DNA from: an uncultured Devosia sp.
Lineage (GTDB): Bacteria; Pseudomonadota; Alphaproteobacteria; Rhizobiales; Devosiaceae
NCBI RefSeq assembly: GCF_946479885.1
Contig: NZ_CAMLHM010000081.1
Coordinates: 1-12,765, forward strand
Length of the DNA stretch: 12,765 bases
Direction of reading: 5' to 3'
This document shows positions 6,953 to 12,765 of this stretch, piece by piece (within the stretch, counting starts at the first letter, position 1; each line of letters starts with the position of its first letter). The translations under genes were made by a program, and so were the position numbers. Under the pieces are notes generated by a model. That model did not search any database. It worked only from the letters and a program-made list of their open reading frames with translations, and had not been told where the DNA came from.

Positions 6953-8374
6953 CTAACCCGGCAGATCGATCACCGCCCGCACCCCCGGCGCATTGTCTTC
7001 GATGCGGAATTCGCCGCCATGCAGCCGGGTCACCGCGTCCACCAACGACAGGCCCAGGCCCGATCCGGTTTCCGAGCGGCTCTTTTCCAGGCGGACGAAG
7101 CGTTCGAGCACCCGCTTGCGATCCGGCTCGGGAATGCCGGGGCCATTGTCGGCGACTTCGATCAGCACGCGCCCGCCTGCCTGGCGCAAGCCTACGGTGA
7201 TACGTCCCTGCCCTTCGCCTTCGGGCTTGGCATATTTGACCGCGTTTTCCAGCAGATTGACCATGGCCTGGCCAATCAGTTCGCGATTGCCGCGCAGGTG
7301 AACGCCTTCGGCAATGGCGGTTTCGACCACGATGCCTTCATCCTCCGCCACCGGCCCATAGAGCTCGGCGACATCGGCCACGACCGCGCTGACATCGACA
7401 TCGGCCAATGCGCCCGAGGGGGCTCCAGCCTCGGCGCGGGCGATCATCAGCAGGGCATTGAAGGTCTGGATCAGGCGATCGCTCTCGGCAATGGTGGTCT
7501 CCAGCGCCCGCTGCCGACTCTCCTCGCTCGCCCCATCGCGCAGGGCGGATTCGGCCTGGTTGCGCAGCCGGGTGAGCGGCGTCTTGAGGTCATGGGCGAC
7601 ATTGTCGGTCACTTCCTTGAGGCCCTGAAGGAGCTGTTCGATGCGATCGAGCATGGCGTTGAGGTTGGTGGCCAGCCCATCGAACTCGTCATTGCGCTTG
7701 GTGATGGGCACTCGTTCGCTGAGGTTGCCCGACATGATCTTGGTGGAGGTGTCGCGGATCGTATCGATGCGCTTGAGGACGCGACGGGCCGTCACGCCGC
7801 CGGCAATCACCGAAAACAGGATGATGCCCAGCACACCGAACATGAAGCTCTGCACGATAATGGCGGAAAAGCCGCGCCGCTCCACCACGTCGCGCCCGAC
7901 AACCAGCCGCATGCCATTGCTGAGCTCCACCGACCGGACGACGGCAAAGCCTTGCCGGGGCGGCGGCGCGAGGTCGGCCTCGGGCCCTTCCGGCGCGGGA
8001 TCGGCCAGCGGGTCGGCACGTTCGTAATCGAAGCTATAAATGCCCGGCTCGATCAGCACATTGGCGGGAACGTCAGTCACATTTCCCAGCAGGTACTGAC
8101 CCGACGTGTCGCCCAGATAATAGACGCCCGGTCCCGGGGTGCGCGAAATCCGCTCCACGGCAAAGGCCAGAGCGCGAATGCCCTGCACCGAGTCGATGCG
8201 TTGCAGCACGCGCACTTCGCGATCGATGTCATTGGCCTGCTGGCGCTGGATCTGCACGCTGGATTGCCAACCGATAAAGGCCAGCAACAGAATCGAGAAA
8301 ATGACGAAGATCAGGATGAACGTCGCCGTCAGCCTGACCGTCGAGGTGCGCCAGAGTTGGATGAGGCGGCTCAA
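6953..8374 (-). CDS. EnvZ-type transmembrane sensor histidine kinase of a two-component pair
   Basis: The protein has 473 residues: a first membrane segment (about 15-37), a periplasmic sensor region of about 130 residues with a proline- and acid-rich stretch (121-140), a second membrane segment (about 169-194), HAMP (about 195-245), HisKA with His261 in VAHDLKTPLTRLR, and an ATPase domain with N box NLLENAVKY (373-381), G1 DNGPGIP (409-415) and G2 GSGLGLSL (437-444). All catalytic residues are present, so it should phosphorylate the regulator encoded just upstream. The start is TTG at 8374: the regulator's TAG stop is in the same frame only three bases earlier and no ATG follows before the first membrane segment. 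This tight junction implies translational coupling. The signal sensed is unknown; the neighbouring periplasmic protease suggests envelope stress, which is inference. Confidence 0.93.
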   Translation of the reverse strand: MSRLIQLWRTSTVRLTATFILIFVIFSILLLAFIGWQSSVQIQRQQANDIDREVRVLQRIDSVQGIRALAFAVERISRTPGPGVYYLGDTSGQYLLGNVTDVPANVLIEPGIYSFDYERADPLADPAPEGPEADLAPPPRQGFAVVRSVELSNGMRLVVGRDVVERRGFSAIIVQSFMFGVLGIILFSVIAGGVTARRVLKRIDTIRDTSTKIMSGNLSERVPITKRNDEFDGLATNLNAMLDRIEQLLQGLKEVTDNVAHDLKTPLTRLRNQAESALRDGASEESRQRALETTIAESDRLIQTFNALLMIARAEAGAPSGALADVDVSAVVADVAELYGPVAEDEGIVVETAIAEGVHLRGNRELIGQAMVNLLENAVKYAKPEGEGQGRITVGLRQAGGRVLIEVADNGPGIPEPDRKRVLERFVRLEKSRSETGSGLGLSLVDAVTRLHGGEFRIEDNAPGVRAVIDLPG

Positions 8375-8377
8375 GGT

Positions 8378-9049
8378 CTACTCGCGGATCATGTAGCCGG
8401 CGCCGCGCACGGTGTGCAGGAGCGGCGTGGCGTGGCCCTTGTCGATCTTGGAGCGCAGCCGCGACATGTGGACGTCGATGACGTTGGTCTGCGGGTCGAA
8501 ATGATAGTCCCAGACATTTTCGAGCAGCATGGTGCGGGTCACCACCTTGCCGGCATTCTTCATCAGATATTCGAGCAGGCGGAATTCGCGCGGCTGCAGC
8601 AGCACGGTCTCGCCCTCGCGCTCGACCTTGCGGGACAACCGATCGAGGCTGAGGCCACCCACTTCGTAGCTGGTGGCAGCCTCGGAAGGGCTGGAACGAC
8701 GCGCCAGCACTTCGACACGGGCGAGCAGCTCGGTGAAGGCATAGGGCTTGGTGAGATAATCATCGCCGCCGGCGCGGAGGCCGGTCACGCGGTCGTCGAC
8801 TTCGCCCAGCGCGGAGAGAATGAGCACCGGCGTCTTGTCGTCCTCGGCACGCAGCGACTCGACGATGCTGAGACCATCGCGGCGCGGCAGCATGCGGTCG
8901 ATGATGAGGACATCATAGTCCATGCCCGAGGCCATGGCGTAACCCGTTTCGCCGTCGGCAGCATGGTGGGTGATGTGGCCGGCTTCGTCGAGGGCCTGGA
9001 TCAGGTAGCTGGCGGCCTCGCGGTCATCTTCAATCAGCAGAATCTTCAC
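8378..9049 (-). CDS. OmpR/PhoB-family response regulator
   Basis: The protein has 223 residues when started at GTG 9049, giving the typical opening MKILLIEDD; a TTG at 9061 would add four residues. The receiver domain has the acidic pocket Asp8/Asp9, phosphorylated Asp51 in LIIDRMLP, switch Ser79 and conserved Lys101 in LTKPY. A winged-helix DNA-binding domain (about 128-221) ends in NVIDVHMSRLRSKID and TVRGAGYMI, the usual recognition-helix and wing signatures. It is the cognate regulator of the kinase that starts three bases after its stop codon. GGGGG at about 9053-9057 on the minus strand is a weak ribosome binding site. The upstream protease gene is separated by only 62 bases holding a terminator, so the pair depends on readthrough or on a promoter inside the end of the protease gene. 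Confidence 0.94.
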   Translation of the reverse strand: MKILLIEDDREAASYLIQALDEAGHITHHAADGETGYAMASGMDYDVLIIDRMLPRRDGLSIVESLRAEDDKTPVLILSALGEVDDRVTGLRAGGDDYLTKPYAFTELLARVEVLARRSSPSEAATSYEVGGLSLDRLSRKVEREGETVLLQPREFRLLEYLMKNAGKVVTRTMLLENVWDYHFDPQTNVIDVHMSRLRSKIDKGHATPLLHTVRGAGYMIRE

Positions 9050-9077
9050 CGGAGCCCCCAAGGCTTTGCTGGAAAAT

Positions 9078-9103
9078 CGGCCCCGGGCAACAACCCGGGG
9101 CCG
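9078..9103 (-). terminator. Intrinsic terminator after the protease gene
   Basis: A perfect 10-bp stem, CGGCCCCGGG at 9078-9087 against CCCGGGGCCG at 9094-9103, encloses a 6-base loop. Read on the minus strand it is followed by ATTTTCC (9077-9071), a short T-run. It lies 8 bases after the protease stop codon, so it fits the end of that transcript. The tail has only four Ts, so leaky termination into the regulator gene is possible. Confidence 0.85.
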
Positions 9104-9111
9104 TACTCATG

Positions 9112-10641
9112 TTACTTGCTCAGCGGCAGGCCGATGAAGCGGTCATTGCCGTCGCGGCTGGCCTTGATCAGGGCGGTATTGCGGCCCTGGCCCTTGACGG
9201 CGTCAAGCGCAGCCTCGAACTCTTCGAGCGTATTCACCGGCGTGTTGTTGACCTCGAGGATCGCATCGCCGACGGCAAGACCCTTCTGGGCAGCAGCCGA
9301 GTCAGGCTCGACCTCCTGGACCAGCAGGCCACCGGCGCCATCGGCATTGGGCACCAGGCTCAAGCCGACACTGGTCTCGGCCGGCAGCGGAGCCGGCGGG
9401 ACCGGAGGCTGCTCTTCACCAGCCTGGGCAACCTGCGCTTCGTTGAGCGTACCCAGCTTCACCGAAACCTTGGTCTCGGCACCGTCGCGCCAGATGGTCA
9501 GTTCCACGCTGGAGTCAGGCGACTTGCCGGCAATGGTGCGGCTGAGATCGAGCGCGTCGTCGATCGCATCGCCATCCACGGCGGTGATGATGTCGCCCGA
9601 CTTGACGCCGGCCGGACCGGCAGGACCGTCTTCGGCCACGTTGCTGACAATGGCACCCTTGGCATTGGCAAGACCCACGCCATCGGCGATGTCACGGTTC
9701 ACGTCCTGGATGCCGACGCCCAGATAGCCGCGGGTCACGGTGCCGTCTTCGATCAGCTGGCCAACAATGCCCTTGACGGTTGCGGCCGGGATCGCGAAGG
9801 CGATGCCGACATTGCCGCCATTGGGCGAATAGATGGCGGTGTTGACGCCGACCACTTCACCCTTGGTGTTGAAGGCCGGGCCACCCGAATTGCCGGTATT
9901 CACCGCGGCGTCGATCTGCAGGAAATCGCCATAGTTCGAACCGCCGATATTGCGGCCGGAACCGGAGATGACGCCGACGGTCACGGTGCCGCCCAGGCCG
10001 AACGGGTTACCCACGGCAACCACCCAGTCACCAACGCGGCTGGCTTCGGTCTCGAAATTGACGAATGGCAGGTCGGTGCCCTCGATCTTGAGCACGGCCA
10101 GATCGGTGCGCTCGTCGGTGCCGACGATCTTGGCGACCTGCTCGGTGCCATCATCGAACACGACGGTAACCTTGGTCGCGTCCTGGACGACGTGATTGTT
10201 GGTGACGACATAGCCGTCAGCCGAAATCACAAAGCCCGAGCCGGCTGCCATGAAGTGGCGCGGAGTGGGTTCGCCACCACCATTGGGACCGCCGAACTGG
10301 TCACCGAACTGGTCGAAGAAATCGCGGAAGGGATGGCCTTCGGGGAGATCGGGGAAGTTGAAATCGAAATCGCCGCCGCGGCGCTGCATGGTGCGCGGGC
10401 TCTCTTCGGCTTCCACCAGGATGGAGACCACGGCCGGTTTGACGGCCTCGACGAGATCGGCAAAGCCAGCCTGCGGCTGCGCCGCCTGGGGAACCATGAT
10501 CTGGGCCGCGTTCTGCACCTGAGCAGTCGCAGCCTGACCGGTCATCACGAAAGCGGTGGAGACACCGCCGATACCGACCAGCAGCGCCAGGGCAGAGGCC
10601 CCGAGCCAGCGGCTGGTACGCTTCAGAATGGTCGAGCGCAT
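9112..10641 (-). CDS. degP: Periplasmic serine protease/chaperone of the DegP/Do (HtrA) family
   Basis: The protein has 509 residues from ATG 10641. A signal peptide or anchor (basic residues 2-11, hydrophobic 13-33, possible cleavage after ATA near residue 40) sends it to the periplasm. The trypsin-like domain has the triad His150 (TNNHVV), Asp180 (RTDLAVLK) and Ser252 (NTGNSGGPAF). A loop rich in Phe, Asp and Gly (90-123) sits before it, like the LA loop of Do proteases. Two PDZ domains follow (about 297-398 and 425-505), giving the Do-type layout and usual length. It degrades or refolds misfolded envelope proteins. The gene ends in a terminator, and an envelope-type two-component pair follows on the same strand. 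A perfect inverted repeat lies about 80-110 bases upstream of the start. DegQ or MucD naming would be equally possible. Confidence 0.94.
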   Translation of the reverse strand: MRSTILKRTSRWLGASALALLVGIGGVSTAFVMTGQAATAQVQNAAQIMVPQAAQPQAGFADLVEAVKPAVVSILVEAEESPRTMQRRGGDFDFNFPDLPEGHPFRDFFDQFGDQFGGPNGGGEPTPRHFMAAGSGFVISADGYVVTNNHVVQDATKVTVVFDDGTEQVAKIVGTDERTDLAVLKIEGTDLPFVNFETEASRVGDWVVAVGNPFGLGGTVTVGVISGSGRNIGGSNYGDFLQIDAAVNTGNSGGPAFNTKGEVVGVNTAIYSPNGGNVGIAFAIPAATVKGIVGQLIEDGTVTRGYLGVGIQDVNRDIADGVGLANAKGAIVSNVAEDGPAGPAGVKSGDIITAVDGDAIDDALDLSRTIAGKSPDSSVELTIWRDGAETKVSVKLGTLNEAQVAQAGEEQPPVPPAPLPAETSVGLSLVPNADGAGGLLVQEVEPDSAAAQKGLAVGDAILEVNNTPVNTLEEFEAALDAVKGQGRNTALIKASRDGNDRFIGLPLSK

Positions 10642-10651
10642 GTAAGTCATT

Positions 10652-10656
10652 CTCCT
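10652..10656 (-). promoter_or_regulatory. Ribosome binding site of the protease gene; two nearby ATG candidates
   Basis: On the minus strand the site reads GAAGGAGA. The ATG at 10650 lies only one base after AGGAG, too close for normal initiation, whereas the in-frame ATG at 10641 lies 10 bases after it. I therefore use 10641. The alternative would add MTY to the signal peptide and would not change function. Confidence 0.6.
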
Positions 10657-10718
10657 TCGGCAAGCCCTCAACAGCTTGTGGGGCTAGATATGGAATGCGC
10701 CGCCTTTCTGCGAAGTTG

Positions 10719-10748
10719 CGCCAACATTAAGCTTTGGCAATGTTGGCG
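10719..10748. promoter_or_regulatory. Perfect 10-bp inverted repeat with 10-base spacer, candidate operator
   Basis: CGCCAACATT at 10719-10728 is the exact reverse complement of AATGTTGGCG at 10739-10748. The spacer is AAGCTTTGGC. The half-site centres are 20 bases apart, about two helical turns, which suits a dimeric regulator binding one face of the DNA. It lies 78-107 bases upstream of the protease start, within reach of a promoter. A weak transcript hairpin is the alternative reading, but no T-run follows on either strand. The adjacent response regulator is an obvious but untested binding candidate. Confidence 0.5.
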
Positions 10749-10810
10749 GCGGGAATGGGGCAAGGATTGTGGCGGAGTGCTCATCGGGCTCAGAAGGCGG
10801 GGCGTGAAAT

Positions 10811-10961
10811 CCTCTCCCGTTTACGGGAGAGGGGGACCACGCGAAGCGTGGTGGAGAGGGGAGCAACGCGCGTAGATGTTGGTGATTATCCAACGCACCG
10901 CGTATGCGGCTCCCCCCTCCACCGCCCAATGGCGGTCCCCCTCCCCCGCAGGCGGGGGAGG
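10811..10961. repeat. Inverted pair of double-hairpin repeats between ccmH and the protease gene
   Basis: The copy at 10811-10861 has a 10-bp hairpin with a 2-base loop (CCTCTCCCGT at 10811-10820 against ACGGGAGAGG at 10823-10832), then a second stem CCACGC (10837-10842) against GCGTGG (10846-10851), then GGAGAGGGG. The copy at 10914-10961 has the same architecture in the opposite direction: ACCGCC (10921-10926) against GGCGGT (10931-10936) and CCTCCCCCGC (10940-10949) against GCGGGGGAGG (10952-10961). Sequences of the stems differ but pairing is kept, as expected of a repeat family under selection for structure. The right copy begins 25 bases past the ccmH stop and could help end the ccm transcript. 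Confidence 0.8.
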
Positions 10962-10985
10962 AAAGGCCCGAGCACCAGACCCACG

Positions 10986-11426
10986 CTACTTCAGCTCGTC
11001 CAGTGCGGCCTGTTCTTCGGCACTCAGCCCGGCCTCAACCACGCGCCGCCTGCGGCCCACCACAAACAGCGTCCCCAGCCCTGCCAACAGCAGCGCCGGC
11101 GCTGCGATCCAGAGCAGCAGCGTGTGCCCGTTCACCCGTGGATTGAGCAGCACATATTCGCCATAGCGATCGACCAGATACTGTCGCACCGCCTCGTCGC
11201 TGTCGCCGGCCACCAGGCGTTCGCGAACCAGCACGCGCAGGTCCCTGGCGAGATCGGCATCGCTGTCGTCGATCGACTGGTTCTGGCAGACGAGGCACCG
11301 CAGGCCCGCCGAAATATCGCGGGCGCGCTGCTCGAGCACCGGATCGTCAAGGATCTCGTCGGGACTGAGCGCCACAACCGGTGTCGCCAGGCACAGTGCC
11401 AGCAGGAGTGCCCGAAGCCAGGTCAT
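10986..11426 (-). CDS. ccmH: Cytochrome c maturation protein CcmH (CycL)
   Basis: The protein has 146 residues. It is a periplasmic thiol oxidoreductase, anchored in the inner membrane, that helps keep or make apocytochrome c cysteines reduced for heme attachment. The signal peptide covers about residues 1-20 ([19 protein letters not shown]), the redox motif LRCLVCQNQ contains Cys44 and Cys47, and one membrane segment (about 102-124) is followed by a short cytoplasmic tail. This is the short single-domain form; the TPR domain fused in E. coli CcmH is absent, as is normal in Alphaproteobacteria, where CcmI/CycH is separate. The ATG at 11426 overlaps the ccmF stop as ATGA, so translation is coupled. 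It appears to be the last gene of the ccm operon; the next gene on this strand is 344 bases away. Confidence 0.97.
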   Translation of the reverse strand: MTWLRALLLALCLATPVVALSPDEILDDPVLEQRARDISAGLRCLVCQNQSIDDSDADLARDLRVLVRERLVAGDSDEAVRQYLVDRYGEYVLLNPRVNGHTLLLWIAAPALLLAGLGTLFVVGRRRRVVEAGLSAEEQAALDELK

Positions 11427-12765
11427 TGCGCGGCCTGCGGGGTTTGCTTGGCAGCACGGCGCGGCGCACCCACGCGCAGCCGGCGGTCGGTCAGCGACAG
11501 GACGCCGGCCAACGCCATCAGCACGGCGCCCAGCCAGATCAGGGTGATGTAGGGCTTGTGCCAGATGCGCACGACATGGGTGTCATCCAGTGGCTCGCCC
11601 AGCTGCAGATAGAGCTGGGAGAAGCCATAGGTCTCGATGGCCGCCTCGGTGGTGGGCATGCCCGAGGCCACATAGGTGCGGCGATCGGCAAGCATCTGGC
11701 GGGTCTCCCCGCCGGGCCCGGTAACGGTGAAGTGGCCCTCGTCCGACATGTAATTGGGCCCCTGCACCGTGTTGAAGCTGTCGAAGGCCACGACATAGCC
11801 CGATAGTTCGGCGGTCTCGCCCGGGTTGAGCGTGGTCACCAGCTCGGTCTCCCAGGCGGTGGTAGCGACAATGCCGAGCACGGTGACGCCGATGCCGAAA
11901 TGGGCAATGGCGGTGGACCAGGCGGTGCGCGGCAGGCCCACCAGCCGGCGCCAGCTTTCAGCCAGCGGAATGCGGCCCAGCTTGCTGCGGTCGACAAGCT
12001 CGGCAATGGCGCCGAAGGCTACCCAGAAACCGAGCAGCAAGCCGAGCGGCGCCAGCGAAATGGTGGCGCCGCCAAGCGCCGAAATCAGGATCGTGGCAAA
12101 GATTGCCAGCGCTGCCGCGCCGATCAGCCGCTGCGCGGCAGCGACGATATCGGCCCGCTTCCAGGCCAGCAGCGGCCCGAAGGGCAGGACCAGCAGCAGC
12201 GGCGCCATCAACACGCCGAAGGTGAGGTTGAAGAACGGCGCCCCCACCGAGATGGTGGTGCCGGTCAGCGCATCGAGCAGCAGCGGATAGAGCGTGCCGA
12301 CCAGCACGGCGCCGACCGCCGTGGCCAGGAACAGGTTGTTGAGGATCAGCGCACCCTCGCGGCTCACCGGCGCAAACAGCCCGCCCTGCCGCAGCGACGC
12401 TGCACGGAAGGCGAAAAGCGCAAATGCCCCGCCGATGACCAGCGCCAGCAGCGTCAGGATGACGAGGCCGCGGGTCGGATCGCTGGCAAAGGTATGGACC
12501 GACGTCAGAATGCCCGAGCGCACCAGGAACGTGCCGAGCAGGGAGAGCGAAAAGGTGATGATGGACAGAAAGATCGTCCAGATCTTGAGCGCGTTGCGCT
12601 TTTCCATCACCAGCGCCGAATGCAGCAGCGCCGTACCGGCGAGCCAGGGCATGAAGCTGGCATTTTCGACCGGGTCCCAGAACCACCAGCCGCCCCAGCC
12701 CAGTTCGTAATAGGCCCAGTAGGAGCCCATGGCGATGCCCAGGGTCAGGAAGGTCCAGCTCAGCA
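11423..12765 (-). CDS. ccmF: Heme lyase subunit CcmF (CycK), 5' end outside the window
   Basis: The frame is open to the right edge of the window and leaves 446 complete visible residues; about 210 N-terminal residues are missing compared with the family length of about 650. CcmF, with CcmH and CcmI, transfers heme from CcmE to apocytochrome c in the inner membrane. The WWD heme-handling motif is visible as [19 protein letters not shown], preceded by [18 protein letters not shown]. Heme-ligand histidines match the family: His48 (ALLHS), His90 ([10 protein letters not shown]), exactly 42 residues apart like His261 and His303 in E. coli, and His288 (AIAHFG). Many membrane segments are present, with a periplasmic domain (about 300-400) before the last one. 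The ATG at 12730 is an internal codon. The TGA stop overlaps the ccmH start. No defect is seen. Confidence 0.97.
   Translation of the reverse strand, partial: LSWTFLTLGIAMGSYWAYYELGWGGWWFWDPVENASFMPWLAGTALLHSALVMEKRNALKIWTIFLSIITFSLSLLGTFLVRSGILTSVHTFASDPTRGLVILTLLALVIGGAFALFAFRAASLRQGGLFAPVSREGALILNNLFLATAVGAVLVGTLYPLLLDALTGTTISVGAPFFNLTFGVLMAPLLLVLPFGPLLAWKRADIVAAAQRLIGAAALAIFATILISALGGATISLAPLGLLLGFWVAFGAIAELVDRSKLGRIPLAESWRRLVGLPRTAWSTAIAHFGIGVTVLGIVATTAWETELVTTLNPGETAELSGYVVAFDSFNTVQGPNYMSDEGHFTVTGPGGETRQMLADRRTYVASGMPTTEAAIETYGFSQLYLQLGEPLDDTHVVRIWHKPYITLIWLGAVLMALAGVLSLTDRRLRVGAPRRAAKQTPQAAQ

Larger units (their letters stand above)
10642..10810 (-). promoter_or_regulatory. Upstream region of the protease gene
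   Basis: This is the first part of a 344-base gap between ccmH and the protease gene. It holds the ribosome binding site, a relatively AT-richer stretch (about 10684-10741), where a promoter is likely, and a perfect inverted repeat listed separately. I could not assign a convincing -35/-10 or extracytoplasmic sigma factor promoter. The rest of the gap, from 10811, is taken up by a pair of palindromic repeats and the 24 bases that follow the ccmH stop. No small gene is supported in the gap. Confidence 0.45.

Noticed and set aside
6860..10875. Plus-strand open frames of 955 and 588 residues opposite the kinase, regulator and protease genes
   Set aside because: They span several real genes and gaps on the other strand, including the terminator, and have no family signature.
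10862..10913. Possible small gene or hairpin (GTTGG / CCAAC) between the two repeat copies
   Set aside because: There is no start with a ribosome binding site and the hairpin has only five pairs; it looks like spacer DNA.

Overview
The window is GC-rich chromosomal DNA from an alphaproteobacterium. It most likely comes from the Hyphomicrobiales, perhaps a Devosia-like genus. The reasons are the style of the proteins (GlnE, a CcmF/CcmH pair, a Do-type protease, and a histidine kinase with a PleC/DivJ/PdhS-like phosphorylation domain), the many GANTC sites in front of that kinase, and the short palindromic intergenic repeats of a kind common in this order. No gene looks recently transferred, and no phage, plasmid, IS, CRISPR, tRNA or rRNA is visible. 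The genus is inference.

Layout. Left block, plus strand: the 3' two thirds of aminopeptidase N (pepN, 1-1704), a 204-base gap carrying a dense GANTC cluster, a membrane-bound PAS-type histidine kinase (1909-3555), and a 58-residue conserved-looking small protein whose ATG directly follows the kinase stop codon (3556-3732). Right block, minus strand, read from right to left: ccmF (partial, 12765-11423) overlapping ccmH (11426-10986) by ATGA, a 344-base gap, a DegP/Do-type periplasmic serine protease (10641-9112), an intrinsic terminator, an OmpR-type response regulator (9049-8378), its histidine kinase (8374-6953), a 205-base gap, and glnE (6747-3865). The two blocks converge on a large compound palindrome (3730-3867) whose outermost bases are the TAG stop codons of both flanking genes.

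How the genes work together. CcmF and CcmH belong to the cytochrome c maturation machine, which joins heme to apocytochromes in the periplasm. The protease and the two-component pair that follows it look like an envelope quality-control unit. GlnE adjusts glutamine synthetase activity to nitrogen status. The PAS kinase resembles the cell-cycle kinases PleC/DivJ/PdhS in its HisKA region, and the GANTC cluster in front of it suggests that its expression follows CcrM methylation of DNA. I recall a similar ccm-degP-regulator-kinase-glnE order from other Hyphomicrobiales, but could not verify it here.

The most interesting material is non-coding. Three gaps each hold two copies of one palindromic repeat family in inverted orientation. 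The protease promoter region holds a perfect 10-bp inverted repeat with a 10-nt spacer. The kinase upstream region holds six GANTC sites in 181 bases. I see no clear-cut new defence or mobile system.
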